Source: an uncultured Helicobacteraceae bacterium
Lineage (GTDB): Bacteria; Campylobacterota; Campylobacteria; Campylobacterales; Helicobacteraceae
Direction: 5' to 3'
Length of the DNA: 64,000 nucleotides
NCBI GenBank assembly: GCA_947588965.1
Contig: CANQAN010000008.1
Coordinates: 16,930 to 80,929 of the forward strand
Part shown: positions 47,811-57,532 of the stretch, piece by piece
Layout of the letters: the number at the start of each line of letters is the position of its first letter
Position numbering within the stretch: position 1 is the stretch's first letter
The notes under the pieces: generated by a model
Database searches by the model: none
What the model was told of the DNA's origin: nothing
The model's input: only the letters and a program-made list of their open reading frames with translations
Made by a program: the position numbers and the translations under genes

Positions 47811-50633
47811 ATGGGGGATTTTAGCGCATTTTTGGAGGTTGCAAAAGAGATTTTTAAAGACAGAATTTTCACGGATACCTTGAGGAGGTTTGCCTATGGG
47901 ATTGATGCATCTTGCTATCGCTACATACCAAAGGCTGTTATTTGGGCTCATAGCGAACAAGAAGTCGCTAGACTGATTTTAATTGCACATCAATTTAAAG
48001 TTCCCCTAACTTTTAGGGCAGCGGGGACATCGCTAAGTGGGCAAGCTTGTAGTGAAAGTGTTTTGGTACAGTGTTTTTGGAGAGAGATAAGGATTACAGA
48101 AAACGCAAAGAGCATTTGGTGTGATTGTGGTGTCATTGGTGCGCGTGCAAATGAGGCTTTGAGTTCTTTTGGAAGAAAAATAGGTCCCGATCCCGCGACG
48201 CTTGCAAGTGCGCAAATTGGTGGAATCTTTTCTAACAATTCAAGTGGAATGTGCTGTGGCGTGAAGCAAAACAGCTATCACACTATTAAGTCTGTTAGAA
48301 TGATTCTTTCTGATGGAAGTATTTTAGACACATCAAATGCGGAATCTTTTGAGGATTTTTGCAAGACACACGCGCAACTCATTACACAATTAATGGAATT
48401 GCACAAAGAAGTCAATTCTGATAGGGAGCTAAGGGAGTGGATTTTAAAAAAATATTCTATCAAAAACACCACAGGATACAGTCTCAATGCCCTCGTGGAT
48501 TTTAGTACGCCAAAGGATATTTTAAATCACATTTTTATCGGTGCGGAGGGGACTTTAGGGTTTGTCAGCAGAGTGGAGTATGAGACCATTGAAGATAAGC
48601 CTCACAAGGCTTGTGCGCTCTTGTTTTTTGAGGATATTTATGCGGCGACAGAGGCGATTTTGTTGTTTGCAGAAAATGAGGATAAAATCAGTGCCGCAGA
48701 GATTATGGATTCTGCTTGTTTGCAGAGTGTGAGGCATTTAGAGGGATTGCCAAAGGAGATCTTAGAAATCAAAGAAGGAAATTGTGCAATTTTGATTCAG
48801 TTAGAATCTGATAGTAGAGGGGTTTTAGAGGATAATATCGCCTATTTAACGCCTAAGATTAAAGCCTTAAAGACGCTTTTTGATGTGCGCTTTAGCTTTG
48901 ATAAGAGTGAGCAGGATTCTTGGTGGTTGATACGCAAGGGGATCTTGCCAATAGTCGCTGGAAATCGCCCTAAGGGAAGTACGGTCATTACGGAGGATGT
49001 TTGTTTTTTTATACAGGATTTCACACATGCAATTGCGGAGATTATGGAGTTGTTTAAAAAATACAATTTTCAAGGAATTGTATTTGGACATGCATTGAGT
49101 GGAAATGTGCATTTTATCATCACGCCAAATCTTAATGACAAGGAAGTTGCCCGAATCTTTGCGGAGTTTATGGAGGAGTTGGCACAAGTTGTCTCAAGCT
49201 TCCAAGGCAGTATTAAAGCTGAACATGGAACGGGTAGAATGGTCGCACCCTTTGTGGAGTTAGAATGGGGCAAGAAAGCCTATAGAATCCACCAAAGAAT
49301 TAAAGAAATTTTTGATGCGGAGAATCTTTTCAATCCCGATGTCATTTTGAGTGAGGATAAGGAGATTCACAGAAAGAATCTCAAGCCCTCTTTGGAGCAT
49401 TATGACGTCATTAGTGAATTGATTGGAAAATGTATGGAATGTGGATTTTGTGAGAAATATTGTCCGACATTAGCTTTCACGCTCACGCCTAGACAGAGGA
49501 TTAGCGTCTATCAAGAAATAAGGAGGTTGGAGACAAAAGAGGGTTTGAGCCTTGAAGAACAATCCTTTTTGGAGGAATTAAAACTTGGGTATCAATATTT
49601 TGTCCTAGAGACTTGCGCAACTTGTTCAATGTGTGCAAATCTCTGCCCGTTGCAAATTGACACTGCGAAAATTGCGAAACTTGCAAAAATTGGCAAACAT
49701 GAAAAAATTGCCCAATTTGTTGCAAAGAATTTCAAGCCCTTTTCTGCGACACTTAAACACACTGTGAAGGTTGCAAATTTCACACAAACATTTTCAAAAA
49801 CGCTCTCAAAATCATTGAATCAATGGATAAAGACGCCCGTTGTGTTGGATTATTTTCCAAGAGAGAATCAAAGGGATTCTTATGAGGGTTGTTTGCGCAA
49901 TTTTGAAAAACAGGTTGTTTATTTCAGTTCTTGTTTGAATAGAATCTTTGCGCCCCCCAAAGAAGCGCGAGATAAGCGCAGCATTCAAGATGTGTTTGAA
50001 TCTCTGTGTCTTAAGGCAAAAATTGATGTGATTTATCCACAAAACATTCAAAATTTGTGCTGTTCAAAGGCTTTTAAAGATTATAGAGAGACTGCAAAGC
50101 AGGTTGCGCTAGAGACATTCAGGCAGTTGAGACTGGCTAGCAAGGATGGGGAGATTATGATTGTCTGCGATCATAGTGCTTGCGCACTAGAATTGCTTGA
50201 GAGAGCGCGTGAGTTTGGTGTGCTAGAAGGTGTGAATCTGAATATTAAAGACATGCCGATATTTGTGCTAGAAAATATCATTCCGCAACTGACAATCACA
50301 AAAAAGGATTCCACAATCGGACTCTATGCGCCATGCTCAACGCGACATTATTCCCAAAGAGATGATAATGAAAAGGCACTCTTAGAGATTGCAAAAATGT
50401 GTGCAAGAGAGGTGAGAATCCATTCTGATACAAAATGCTGTGGATTTGCTGGAAATAAGGGATTCTTAAATCCTACGCTCAATCAACATGCCCTTAAGGG
50501 ATTTGTGAGATTCTATGCTAGGGATTCTATAGAAGAAGGCTATTCAAGCTCTAGCACTTGTGAAGTTGGCTTGAGCGCAAACACGCAAAGAGTTTGGCAG
50601 CACATTGTCTATTTGTTGGATTCTTGCACATAA
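47811..50633 (+). CDS. dld: FAD-linked D-lactate-type dehydrogenase with Fe-S domains
   Basis: This 940-residue protein combines an N-terminal FAD-binding domain (FRAAGTSLSGQA near residue 64, then FSNNSSGMCCGV), an FAD-oxidase C domain, and a GlpC-like Fe-S part. Two 4Fe-4S motifs are CMECGFCEKYCPT (about residues 542-554) and CATCSMCANLCPLQ (about 601-614). A cysteine-rich CCG region follows (NLCCSKAFKDYRE and TKCCGFAGNKGF). This is the architecture of the membrane-associated D-lactate dehydrogenase of H. pylori (HP1222) and of YdiJ. It probably donates electrons to menaquinone. Confidence 0.85.
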   Translation: MGDFSAFLEVAKEIFKDRIFTDTLRRFAYGIDASCYRYIPKAVIWAHSEQEVARLILIAHQFKVPLTFRAAGTSLSGQACSESVLVQCFWREIRITENAKSIWCDCGVIGARANEALSSFGRKIGPDPATLASAQIGGIFSNNSSGMCCGVKQNSYHTIKSVRMILSDGSILDTSNAESFEDFCKTHAQLITQLMELHKEVNSDRELREWILKKYSIKNTTGYSLNALVDFSTPKDILNHIFIGAEGTLGFVSRVEYETIEDKPHKACALLFFEDIYAATEAILLFAENEDKISAAEIMDSACLQSVRHLEGLPKEILEIKEGNCAILIQLESDSRGVLEDNIAYLTPKIKALKTLFDVRFSFDKSEQDSWWLIRKGILPIVAGNRPKGSTVITEDVCFFIQDFTHAIAEIMELFKKYNFQGIVFGHALSGNVHFIITPNLNDKEVARIFAEFMEELAQVVSSFQGSIKAEHGTGRMVAPFVELEWGKKAYRIHQRIKEIFDAENLFNPDVILSEDKEIHRKNLKPSLEHYDVISELIGKCMECGFCEKYCPTLAFTLTPRQRISVYQEIRRLETKEGLSLEEQSFLEELKLGYQYFVLETCATCSMCANLCPLQIDTAKIAKLAKIGKHEKIAQFVAKNFKPFSATLKHTVKVANFTQTFSKTLSKSLNQWIKTPVVLDYFPRENQRDSYEGCLRNFEKQVVYFSSCLNRIFAPPKEARDKRSIQDVFESLCLKAKIDVIYPQNIQNLCCSKAFKDYRETAKQVALETFRQLRLASKDGEIMIVCDHSACALELLERAREFGVLEGVNLNIKDMPIFVLENIIPQLTITKKDSTIGLYAPCSTRHYSQRDDNEKALLEIAKMCAREVRIHSDTKCCGFAGNKGFLNPTLNQHALKGFVRFYARDSIEEGYSSSSTCEVGLSANTQRVWQHIVYLLDSCT

Positions 50634-50675
50634 AGCGATAAAAGTATAAAATTACATAAAAAATATAGGGCTTTA

Positions 50676-51596
50676 ATGGAAAAATTTACAAGCGATAAAA
50701 TAGAATCTTTTATCACAACACTTCTTTCTGCAGAAAAGTGCTTGACCTATGAATTTTCAACGCCGGCGAGTTTTAGTTTGGATGAAATTTGTGAAAATCT
50801 CAAGGGCAGGGAATTTTTGCGACAAATTGGTGCCTTTGTTTGTACAGATTCTCCTTTAGGACGTTTGAAGCACAGCGCACCTTTTGCGAGTTTAAAGCTA
50901 CAAAATCTCTTTGGAATTCCGAGCATTACGACCGTTTCGATGCGCGATAGAAACACACTTGCCTTGCAAAGTGAGCTTATGGGAATGAATAGTTTGGATT
51001 TGAGGTTGATTTTGGCATTAACAGGCGATCCTCTGCGACTAGGGAATCAGCCACAAGCAAAGGGTGTATTTGAGGGGAATAGTCAATTGCTTTTGAAAAT
51101 CATTGATTCTCTCAATCAATGCAAGGATATTAATGGTGAGGGTTTGCAAGGGAAGTATCAGAGGATTTATCCCTTTTGCGTGATGAATTCTTATGCGAAA
51201 AATAAGGAGGTTCTCTATAAGAAAATGCAAGATAAAATTTGCGGGGGCGCGTTGGCGCTTTTTACGCAACCTATTTATGATGTGAATCTTGCAGAGGAGC
51301 TTTTGTTGTGGTGCCATAAGATTAATGAAGAATATCAAACGCATTGTGTGCTGGTGTTTGGATTTTTCCCTATTTTTAGCTATAAAACTGCGCAATTTTT
51401 GCACAATAGGCTACCCGGTGTTTTTGTACCGAAGGAATGGCTCTCTGCGCTTGAAGAGGCAAATAAAGTGGGCAATGAAATGCAAGTGGGAATGCAAAAA
51501 AGTCAAAAGCTCTTTTGCAAACTGCTCTCCTTGCACAATAAATTCCATTTAATGAGTGCAAACAAGCCTGATTGCATTGAAAAAATCTTGAGTTAA
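50676..51596 (+). CDS. Methylenetetrahydrofolate reductase-like protein
   Basis: This 306-residue protein resembles the MetF beta/alpha-barrel family. PSITTVSMRDRNTLALQSEL (about residues 84-103) and LRLILALTGDPLRLG (about 111-125) match the flavin- and folate-contact stretches, and GGALALFTQPIYD (about 186-198) the later strand. The N-terminal substrate motif is unusual and the overall sequence is divergent, so it may not act as classical MetF. It is the third gene of the dapE operon. Confidence 0.65.
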   Translation: MEKFTSDKIESFITTLLSAEKCLTYEFSTPASFSLDEICENLKGREFLRQIGAFVCTDSPLGRLKHSAPFASLKLQNLFGIPSITTVSMRDRNTLALQSELMGMNSLDLRLILALTGDPLRLGNQPQAKGVFEGNSQLLLKIIDSLNQCKDINGEGLQGKYQRIYPFCVMNSYAKNKEVLYKKMQDKICGGALALFTQPIYDVNLAEELLLWCHKINEEYQTHCVLVFGFFPIFSYKTAQFLHNRLPGVFVPKEWLSALEEANKVGNEMQVGMQKSQKLFCKLLSLHNKFHLMSANKPDCIEKILS

Positions 51597-51606
51597 TGGG
51601 AGTGAA

Positions 51607-52770
51607 ATGGTTGATCGTCCTCTGTTTTTAGTCAGCTTGAGCCTCATAACAATTGGGATTTTATTTTCTTATTCCCTCTCGTCTTTTGCTGTTTTGTATT
51701 ATGGTTATGGGGAGTTCCATTTTCTGTTTCGGCAGTTAATTGCAGGGATTCTTGGAGTTTTTTTAATGTGGGGAATTTCACGTTGTGAGCCTGATCGTTT
51801 TATTTTGCGCTTTGGATTTATTTTGTTTTTTGGCGGAATCTTTTTGATGTTTATTATGCATTTCTTGCCTGAAAGTTTAGCAACAAGTGCGGGAGGAGCG
51901 AAACGTTGGATTCGTTTGCCCTTTTTTTCTCTTGCACCTGTGGAGTTCTTTAAAATCGGCTTTGTTACATTCCTTGCTTGGAGTTTTTCGCGCAAATTTT
52001 CACTCTTAGAACAAAAGACACTCAAAGAAGAATTTGTTACATTTCTACCCTATGTTGTTGTATTTTTGATTGCTGTGTATTTGATTGCGATTTTGCAAAA
52101 TGATTTGGGACAAATCGTGCTTTTGGGGACGACGTTAGCAATCATGATGATTTTTGCGGGATCTTCTTTTAAGCTTTTTTTGTATCTTTTAAGTGGTGCG
52201 TTTGTGCTGTTTGTCGGGGTGATTGTAACAAGCACACATAGGATTCAAAGAGTTAAGACTTGGTGGGCAGGTGCGCAGGATTTGATTTTGTCCATATTTC
52301 CACAATCCATTGCAAATTCCTTGCGCGTGGAAAATTTGCCCGAACCCTATCAGATTCAGCACTCCTTAAATGCAATCGCTAATGGGGGATTCTTGGGAGA
52401 GGGGCTTGGAAATGGACTCATTAAGCTTGGATTTTTGAGCGAAGTGCATACCGATGTCGTGTTAGCAGGAATTGCCGAAGAAATTGGGGTATTTGGGTTG
52501 ATTTGCATTAGCCTTCTGTTTGTTGTTTTGATTTTTAGAATCCTAAAAATTGCCAATCGTTGTGCGACGAATATGCATTATCTTTTTTGTTCGGGAGTGG
52601 CTGTGATTTTGGGGTTTTCATTTTTAATCAATGCATTTGGAATCTCGGGATTGATTCCTATTAAGGGGATTGCTGTGCCGTTTTTGAGTTATGGAGGAAG
52701 CTCAATTTTGGCAACGAGCATTATGATTGGAATGGTTTTGTCCATTAGTAAAAAAGCAAAGAGAGTCTAA
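51607..52770 (+). CDS. ftsW: Cell-division peptidoglycan glycosyltransferase FtsW
   Basis: This 387-residue SEDS-family protein has about ten helices and polymerises septal lipid II. GGAKRWIRLPFFSLAPVEFFK (around residues 96-115) is the family loop, QHSLNAIANGGFLGEGLG and FLSEVHTDVVLAGIAEEIG (about 255-295) contain the catalytic-site Asp/Glu region, and IPIKGIAVPFLSYGGSS is the C-terminal motif. FtsW rather than RodA is preferred because of the TDxxxAGIAEE form and the neighbouring PBP. The order ftsW-class A PBP is noted. Confidence 0.85.
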   Translation: MVDRPLFLVSLSLITIGILFSYSLSSFAVLYYGYGEFHFLFRQLIAGILGVFLMWGISRCEPDRFILRFGFILFFGGIFLMFIMHFLPESLATSAGGAKRWIRLPFFSLAPVEFFKIGFVTFLAWSFSRKFSLLEQKTLKEEFVTFLPYVVVFLIAVYLIAILQNDLGQIVLLGTTLAIMMIFAGSSFKLFLYLLSGAFVLFVGVIVTSTHRIQRVKTWWAGAQDLILSIFPQSIANSLRVENLPEPYQIQHSLNAIANGGFLGEGLGNGLIKLGFLSEVHTDVVLAGIAEEIGVFGLICISLLFVVLIFRILKIANRCATNMHYLFCSGVAVILGFSFLINAFGISGLIPIKGIAVPFLSYGGSSILATSIMIGMVLSISKKAKRV

Positions 52771-52835
52771 GATGGTTTTAAAGAATCTTTGTGAAAATTT
52801 GGCTAGAATTTACAAAATGATTTTTTAGGTTGTCA

Positions 52836-54770
52836 ATGAAAAATATTCTAAGAATCTTAAGTGTTTTTTGTGTTGTTGCTGTGATTGGTGGCATTATTTT
52901 TGTCGCACAAGTCTATTCGGAGATTCGCAATGACACAGATAAAATTGTCAATTACAAGCCCCCTGTTGCAACGCAGATTTTTGACAGACAAGATCGCTTG
53001 ATTGCCAATTTGTTTGATAAAGAATTCAGATTTTATGCGACTTTTGAAGAGATTCCACCACGTTTAATTGAGGCTCTTTTGGCGATTGAAGACACATTGT
53101 TTTTTGAGCATGTGGGTGTGAATTTGGATGCCATCATGCGTGCGATGATAAAAAACATCCAAAATGTGCGCTATGCAGAGGGTGGAAGCACAATCACGCA
53201 ACAACTCATTAAAAATGTTGCGCTCACAAGAGACAAGACGATAGAGAGAAAACTAAAAGAGGTCTTATTGGCTCTGCGCTTAGAAACGATTTTAAGCAAA
53301 GAGGAAATTTTAGAACGTTATTTGAATCACACATATTTTGGACATGGCTTTTATGGTATAAAAACTGCAGCGGGTGGATATTTTCGCAAATCAATGGATG
53401 CCTTGACCTTAAAGGAAATTGCGATTCTTGTCTCTCTTCCGCGCGCACCGAGCTTTTATGATCCGACGCGTAACTATGAGTTTGCTCTTGGTCGCGCAAA
53501 TAGTGTCTTACAAAGAATGAATGAATTAGGCTGGATTTCACAAGAAGCTTTGCAGGATGGATTGCAGGAGCGTCCTAAGGTTTATGATGATACATTGACA
53601 CAAAATGTCGCTCCTTATGTCGTTGATGAGGTACAAAGACAGCTTGCAGGGTTGCAGGATTTAAAGACAGCAGGTTACAAAATCTATCTTAACATTGATT
53701 TAGATTATCAAGAAATTGCACAAGAATCCTTGTATTTTGGTTATGAGCAAATCCTAGCGCGGCACAAAGATGATGAATCTCTCAAAGAAAAACTCAATGG
53801 TGCTTTTATCGTGCTAGAGAGCAAAACAGGCAAGATTCTTGCCCTTGTTGGTGGGGTGGATTATCAAAAGAGCAATTTTTCGCGCGCAACACAGAGCAAA
53901 AGACAAATTGGCAGTAGCGTTAAGCCCTTTTTATATTTGAGTGCCATTAATTCTGGATTGTCGCAAAATTACCAGATTCCCGATATTGCAAGGACATATG
54001 AATACAGAGTAGGGGGGGAACGTAAAAAATGGCAACCTAAGAATTATGGCAGCTCATTGAGTGGTTTTGTGTCGCTCAAAACAGCTCTGACAAAGTCTCT
54101 GAATCTTGCAACGATCAATTTGGTTGAGGAAGTTGGCTTTGATAGAATCTATAATGAAATTCTGCGCTATGGCTTTATGAATGTGCCAAAGGACTTATCT
54201 ATCGCTCTTGGTAGTTTTGGGGCATCACCGATTGAAATGGCAAAGAATTTTATGGTGTTTTCTAATTATGGCAAGATTGTTGATCCGATGCTTGTACATT
54301 CTATCGTTGATGAGAGAGGCGATGTGATGTATTTTACGCCCGAAGAATATGTCTTGACAGAGGAAAAACAGAGCTTTTTGATTGTGGATATTTTGCGCAG
54401 TGTGGTGAATAGTGGAACGGGCAGACGCGCACATGTAGATGGAATAGAATTAGCAGGGAAAACGGGGACGACAAATGACAATGTTGATGCTTGGTTTTGT
54501 GGGTTTTCTCCGAGCCTTGAAGCTATTGTATGGTATGGGAAGGATGACAACACTCCTATGGGCAATAGTGAAACAGGCGGAGTTGCGCCTGCGCCTTCTT
54601 TTTCTTATTTTTTCAATAAAATCATAGAAATTGATCCGGGCTTGGAACGTAAATTTAAAGTCCCAGAGGGTGTGCGCTCTCAAAAGGTAGAAAATGAGCA
54701 GGTGTATTATACGGACAAGTCGCCCATCAAACCTCCTGCTAGAGTTAATTATGATGAGATTGTCTTTTAG
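52836..54770 (+). CDS. Class A penicillin-binding protein (PBP1A type)
   Basis: This 644-residue enzyme has an N-terminal membrane anchor (about residues 5-25), a GT51 glycosyltransferase (EDTLFFEHVGVNLDAIMRAM and EGGSTITQQLIKN, about residues 86-125) and a transpeptidase domain. The serine active site is SSVKPF (about 366-371), with SLN (about 417) and KTGTTND (about 540-546). It ends shortly after the transpeptidase domain. The ATG at 52836 is used although an in-frame TTG lies two codons earlier. It follows ftsW by 65 bases and probably acts in wall synthesis with it. Confidence 0.92.
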   Translation: MKNILRILSVFCVVAVIGGIIFVAQVYSEIRNDTDKIVNYKPPVATQIFDRQDRLIANLFDKEFRFYATFEEIPPRLIEALLAIEDTLFFEHVGVNLDAIMRAMIKNIQNVRYAEGGSTITQQLIKNVALTRDKTIERKLKEVLLALRLETILSKEEILERYLNHTYFGHGFYGIKTAAGGYFRKSMDALTLKEIAILVSLPRAPSFYDPTRNYEFALGRANSVLQRMNELGWISQEALQDGLQERPKVYDDTLTQNVAPYVVDEVQRQLAGLQDLKTAGYKIYLNIDLDYQEIAQESLYFGYEQILARHKDDESLKEKLNGAFIVLESKTGKILALVGGVDYQKSNFSRATQSKRQIGSSVKPFLYLSAINSGLSQNYQIPDIARTYEYRVGGERKKWQPKNYGSSLSGFVSLKTALTKSLNLATINLVEEVGFDRIYNEILRYGFMNVPKDLSIALGSFGASPIEMAKNFMVFSNYGKIVDPMLVHSIVDERGDVMYFTPEEYVLTEEKQSFLIVDILRSVVNSGTGRRAHVDGIELAGKTGTTNDNVDAWFCGFSPSLEAIVWYGKDDNTPMGNSETGGVAPAPSFSYFFNKIIEIDPGLERKFKVPEGVRSQKVENEQVYYTDKSPIKPPARVNYDEIVF

Positions 54771-54788
54771 TTGAGTGAGGGTTAGGAG

Positions 54789-56492
54789 TTGAGAGTTTTT
54801 TTTGCGCGTTTGGTACCATATATGAAAGAGCATAAGTTGCATTTTTTTTATGCGATTTTTGGGACAATCCTTGTTTCACTCTGTACGGCGCTTAGTGCCT
54901 ATCTCGTCAAGCCCGTTTTAGATGATATTTTTCTTGCTAAAAATGCGCAAATGCTAGGGATTCTACCCTTTTTGATTATTCTTGCGTATTTTGGCAAGGG
55001 GGCTGGAATCTACATTCAAGCTTATTATATGAATCTTGTTGGGCAGGATGTTATAAGAAGACTTAAAGACGTTTTGTTGCAAAAGATTTTGAGATTTGAG
55101 ATGGATTTTTTCAATCGTTTTCGCAATGGTGAGTTGATTTCGCGGCTTGTGAATGATGTCTATGTGATACAAGGAGCTGTCTCTATTCATTTTATTGAGG
55201 GGATTAGAGAGGGATTGACGATGGTGGGACTCGTTGTCGTTGTCATTTATCAGAGTCCCGAGTTGGCATTTTATGGGCTTGTTGTTATGCCAATTGCCTT
55301 ATATCCCGTCTTGTTGATTGCTAAAAGAATGCGCAAAGAATCAAAAAGAATGCAAGAAAAATCTGCAGATCTTGCATCAAAATTGGTTGAGATTTTTAAT
55401 AATATAGAATTCATTAAGGCAAGTGCGGGTGAAAATATGGAGTATCAGCAATTTTCAAATCACAATAAAGAGTTTTTTAGGATCTCTATGAGGACGGTGA
55501 AAATTTCAGAACTCACAAGTCCTTTAATGGAAGTTTTGGGGGCTATCGCCTTGTCTGTTGTGATTTTTGTGGGGGGTTATAAAGTTATCAACAACGAAAT
55601 AACGGCGGGAGCCTTTTTTTCCTTTGTGACGGCTTTGTTTATGCTCTATACACCACTTAAACGTATTAGCGGACTTTTTAGTAAGATTCAAGTCGCCTTT
55701 GCAGCGGGAGATAGAATCTTTGAGATGCTTGATAGAAATGTTAAGATTGAAGATGGCAAGAAAAATCTCATTGAGCCTGTGCGTGAGATTCGTTTTGAGG
55801 GGGTGGATTTATACTATGAGACTAAACAGGCACTAAAGGGGATTGATTTAGAAATAAAGAGTGGAGAGAGCATTGCGCTAGTCGGTAGTAGTGGAGGAGG
55901 AAAGAGCTCTCTTGTAAATTTACTTTTGCGACTCTATGAACCAACACATGGTAAGATATCCATTAATGGTGAGGATATTAGGGATTTCACGCAGAGTAGT
56001 TTGCGCTCTAAAATAGCCATTGTCACGCAACGTATTTTTATTTTCAACGATAGCATTGCACACAATATCGCATACGGAAATGCAATAGATGAAGAGCGCA
56101 TAAAGTTTGCCTTACAACAAGCGCAGATTTTGGAATACGTAGAATCTCTGCCCAATGGAATCTATACGGTGCTTGATGAATTTGGCACAAATTTGAGTGG
56201 TGGGCAAAGACAGAGAATCGCAATTGCACGCGCTCTTTATAAGAATCCAGAAATTCTTATTTTAGATGAGGCAACAAGTGCATTGGATAACAAAACAGAA
56301 GAGGAATTCAGAGATGCGCTGAGTGGATTATTGCATGACAGAATCGTCATTATCATTGCGCATCGTTTTTCAACAATTTCTTTGGCGCAGCGCATTTATT
56401 TCTTCCAAAATGGAGCAATCCTTGCAAAAGGTACGCAAGCAGAATTGTTTGAACAATGCACCCCTTTTAGAGAATACTATAAGAATATCTAA
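54789..56492 (+). CDS. MsbA-type ABC exporter
   Basis: This 567-residue half-transporter has six membrane helices in the first 310 residues, then an ATPase domain with Walker A (VGSSGGGKSS, about residues 364-373), the signature LSGGQRQR (about 471-478), Walker B (ILDEATSALD) and the switch His in AHRFST. MsbA flips lipid A-core; other members export drugs or peptides, so the substrate is not certain. The listed TTG start at 54789 has AGGAG directly adjacent, with no spacing, so the true start may be the ATG at 54822. Confidence 0.87.
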   Translation: MRVFFARLVPYMKEHKLHFFYAIFGTILVSLCTALSAYLVKPVLDDIFLAKNAQMLGILPFLIILAYFGKGAGIYIQAYYMNLVGQDVIRRLKDVLLQKILRFEMDFFNRFRNGELISRLVNDVYVIQGAVSIHFIEGIREGLTMVGLVVVVIYQSPELAFYGLVVMPIALYPVLLIAKRMRKESKRMQEKSADLASKLVEIFNNIEFIKASAGENMEYQQFSNHNKEFFRISMRTVKISELTSPLMEVLGAIALSVVIFVGGYKVINNEITAGAFFSFVTALFMLYTPLKRISGLFSKIQVAFAAGDRIFEMLDRNVKIEDGKKNLIEPVREIRFEGVDLYYETKQALKGIDLEIKSGESIALVGSSGGGKSSLVNLLLRLYEPTHGKISINGEDIRDFTQSSLRSKIAIVTQRIFIFNDSIAHNIAYGNAIDEERIKFALQQAQILEYVESLPNGIYTVLDEFGTNLSGGQRQRIAIARALYKNPEILILDEATSALDNKTEEEFRDALSGLLHDRIVIIIAHRFSTISLAQRIYFFQNGAILAKGTQAELFEQCTPFREYYKNI

Positions 56493-56615
56493 GCAAAAAT
56501 ATTATCAAAGGGTAAGTTTAGATGAAGTTCTGAATCTTACGCAAAAAGAATAATTAACGATTCACAAAACATTAATTATAGTAAATATCTTTTAAAGAAT
56601 AAAGATAAGATTATT

Positions 56616-57119
56616 TTGGAGTTTGAAGTAAAAAATCTAGAAATACAATCTCTTGTATCTAAAACAAAAGAATTGACTCAAAAAATTAAAAATATAATTG
56701 ATAATAACACAAATGAGATTTTACGTCCTGCACCCATCTTTGATAATGGCTTTAGTATGATAAATATTCTCATTGAAAAGAAACTAAAAGACATAAATGC
56801 TGTATTGAGCGATAAAAGAACTTATTTTGATTTTACTTTTAATGAACAACTCAAACTTTTCGTACAAGAGCGACACAAAGAAAATTTAGAAAAACTCACA
56901 GATTTTACTTTCAAAAGACATTCACAATTTAATTTGAGTGAAGAATGGCTCATCCCTATTGAAAATTGTATAAGAACACGAGCTAAAAGGGCTTTAGAGT
57001 TCATAGAAGAGAAGAATAAAATAATGCAAGAATCACAAGATTCTTTACAACCTAAAGATTCGCATTTGCAAGAGGAAAATTTAGAGAAAGATTCTAAACA
57101 AAAACAAGAATCCGCATAA
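56616..57119 (+). CDS. Hypothetical coiled-coil protein
   Basis: I do not recognise this 167-residue protein. It is predicted to be mainly helical, with an N-terminal coiled-coil-like segment (residues 1-35), no membrane helix and a single cysteine. The C-terminal 30 residues are Lys/Gln/Glu/Ser-rich and repetitive (DSLQPKDSHLQEENLEKDSK). The TTG start has no good ribosome-binding site. It follows the exporter by 123 bases and marks the shift toward the AT-rich accessory section. Confidence 0.5.
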   Translation: MEFEVKNLEIQSLVSKTKELTQKIKNIIDNNTNEILRPAPIFDNGFSMINILIEKKLKDINAVLSDKRTYFDFTFNEQLKLFVQERHKENLEKLTDFTFKRHSQFNLSEEWLIPIENCIRTRAKRALEFIEEKNKIMQESQDSLQPKDSHLQEENLEKDSKQKQESA

Positions 57120-57254
57120 GAAAAACAAGGTAAAAAAAAGAAGAATGTAGATTTTAAAAAAGAAATATATAGCGAGTATGGCTAGTTTCCTAGCCCTTTA
57201 GACCTTCCTATTTAGCATGCAATTAAGCAAATTAATGCCACAATTGCGGAGTAA

Positions 57255-57263
57255 TGCTATAAT
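57255..57263 (+). promoter_or_regulatory. Orphan extended -10 element
   Basis: TGCTATAAT is a consensus-like extended -10 box, yet the next gene start on plus is the frameshifted gene 270 bases away. The interval between carries an inverted repeat but no open reading frame. Confidence 0.35.
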
Positions 57264-57312
57264 TACAAAGATATACACATTTGACAATCCTTTCAAGGAA
57301 GCAGATTTTTCT

Positions 57313-57333
57313 TAGTGAAATCGTAATTCACTA
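57313..57333. repeat. 7-bp inverted repeat
   Basis: TAGTGAA and TTCACTA pair perfectly around a 7-base spacer. A further ATTTCAC copy (57343-57349) on one side and AGTGAAAT (57493-57500) near the next gene repeat parts of this word. It could be an operator or a remnant of an element end. Confidence 0.35.
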
Positions 57334-57532
57334 GGGAATTAAATTTCACTTCATTTTTACAAAATAAATCTTTATATAAAAATCCTAAATTTTACAAAAT
57401 TAAATATTATTTTTAAGTATTGATTTATTTTTTGTACAATGCTGCCCTTGAAATTTACAAACTAAACTCATAAATAAAGCTTTGTTATAAAAAGTGAAAT
57501 TTATCGGAGATTTTTGATTTTAAGGAGAGCTT

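Larger units (their letters stand above)
57120..57532. other. AT-rich non-coding stretch
   Basis: This stretch of about 410 bases has no believable reading frame. It holds a hairpin GGCTAG-TTTC-CTAGCC at 57180-57195 (possible weak terminator of the preceding gene), an extended -10 TGCTATAAT at 57255-57263 without an obvious gene behind it, and a perfect 7-bp inverted repeat at 57313-57333. These could be a small RNA promoter or remnants. Confidence 0.4.

Noticed and set aside
54012..54018. Run of seven G in the PBP gene as a phase-variable tract
   Set aside because: It is short, inside a housekeeping gene and in a conserved part of the frame, so slipping would be lethal rather than adaptive.
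56323..56553. Plus-strand ORF at the end of the exporter gene
   Set aside because: It lies mostly within the exporter in another frame and has no ribosome-binding site or recognisable domain.
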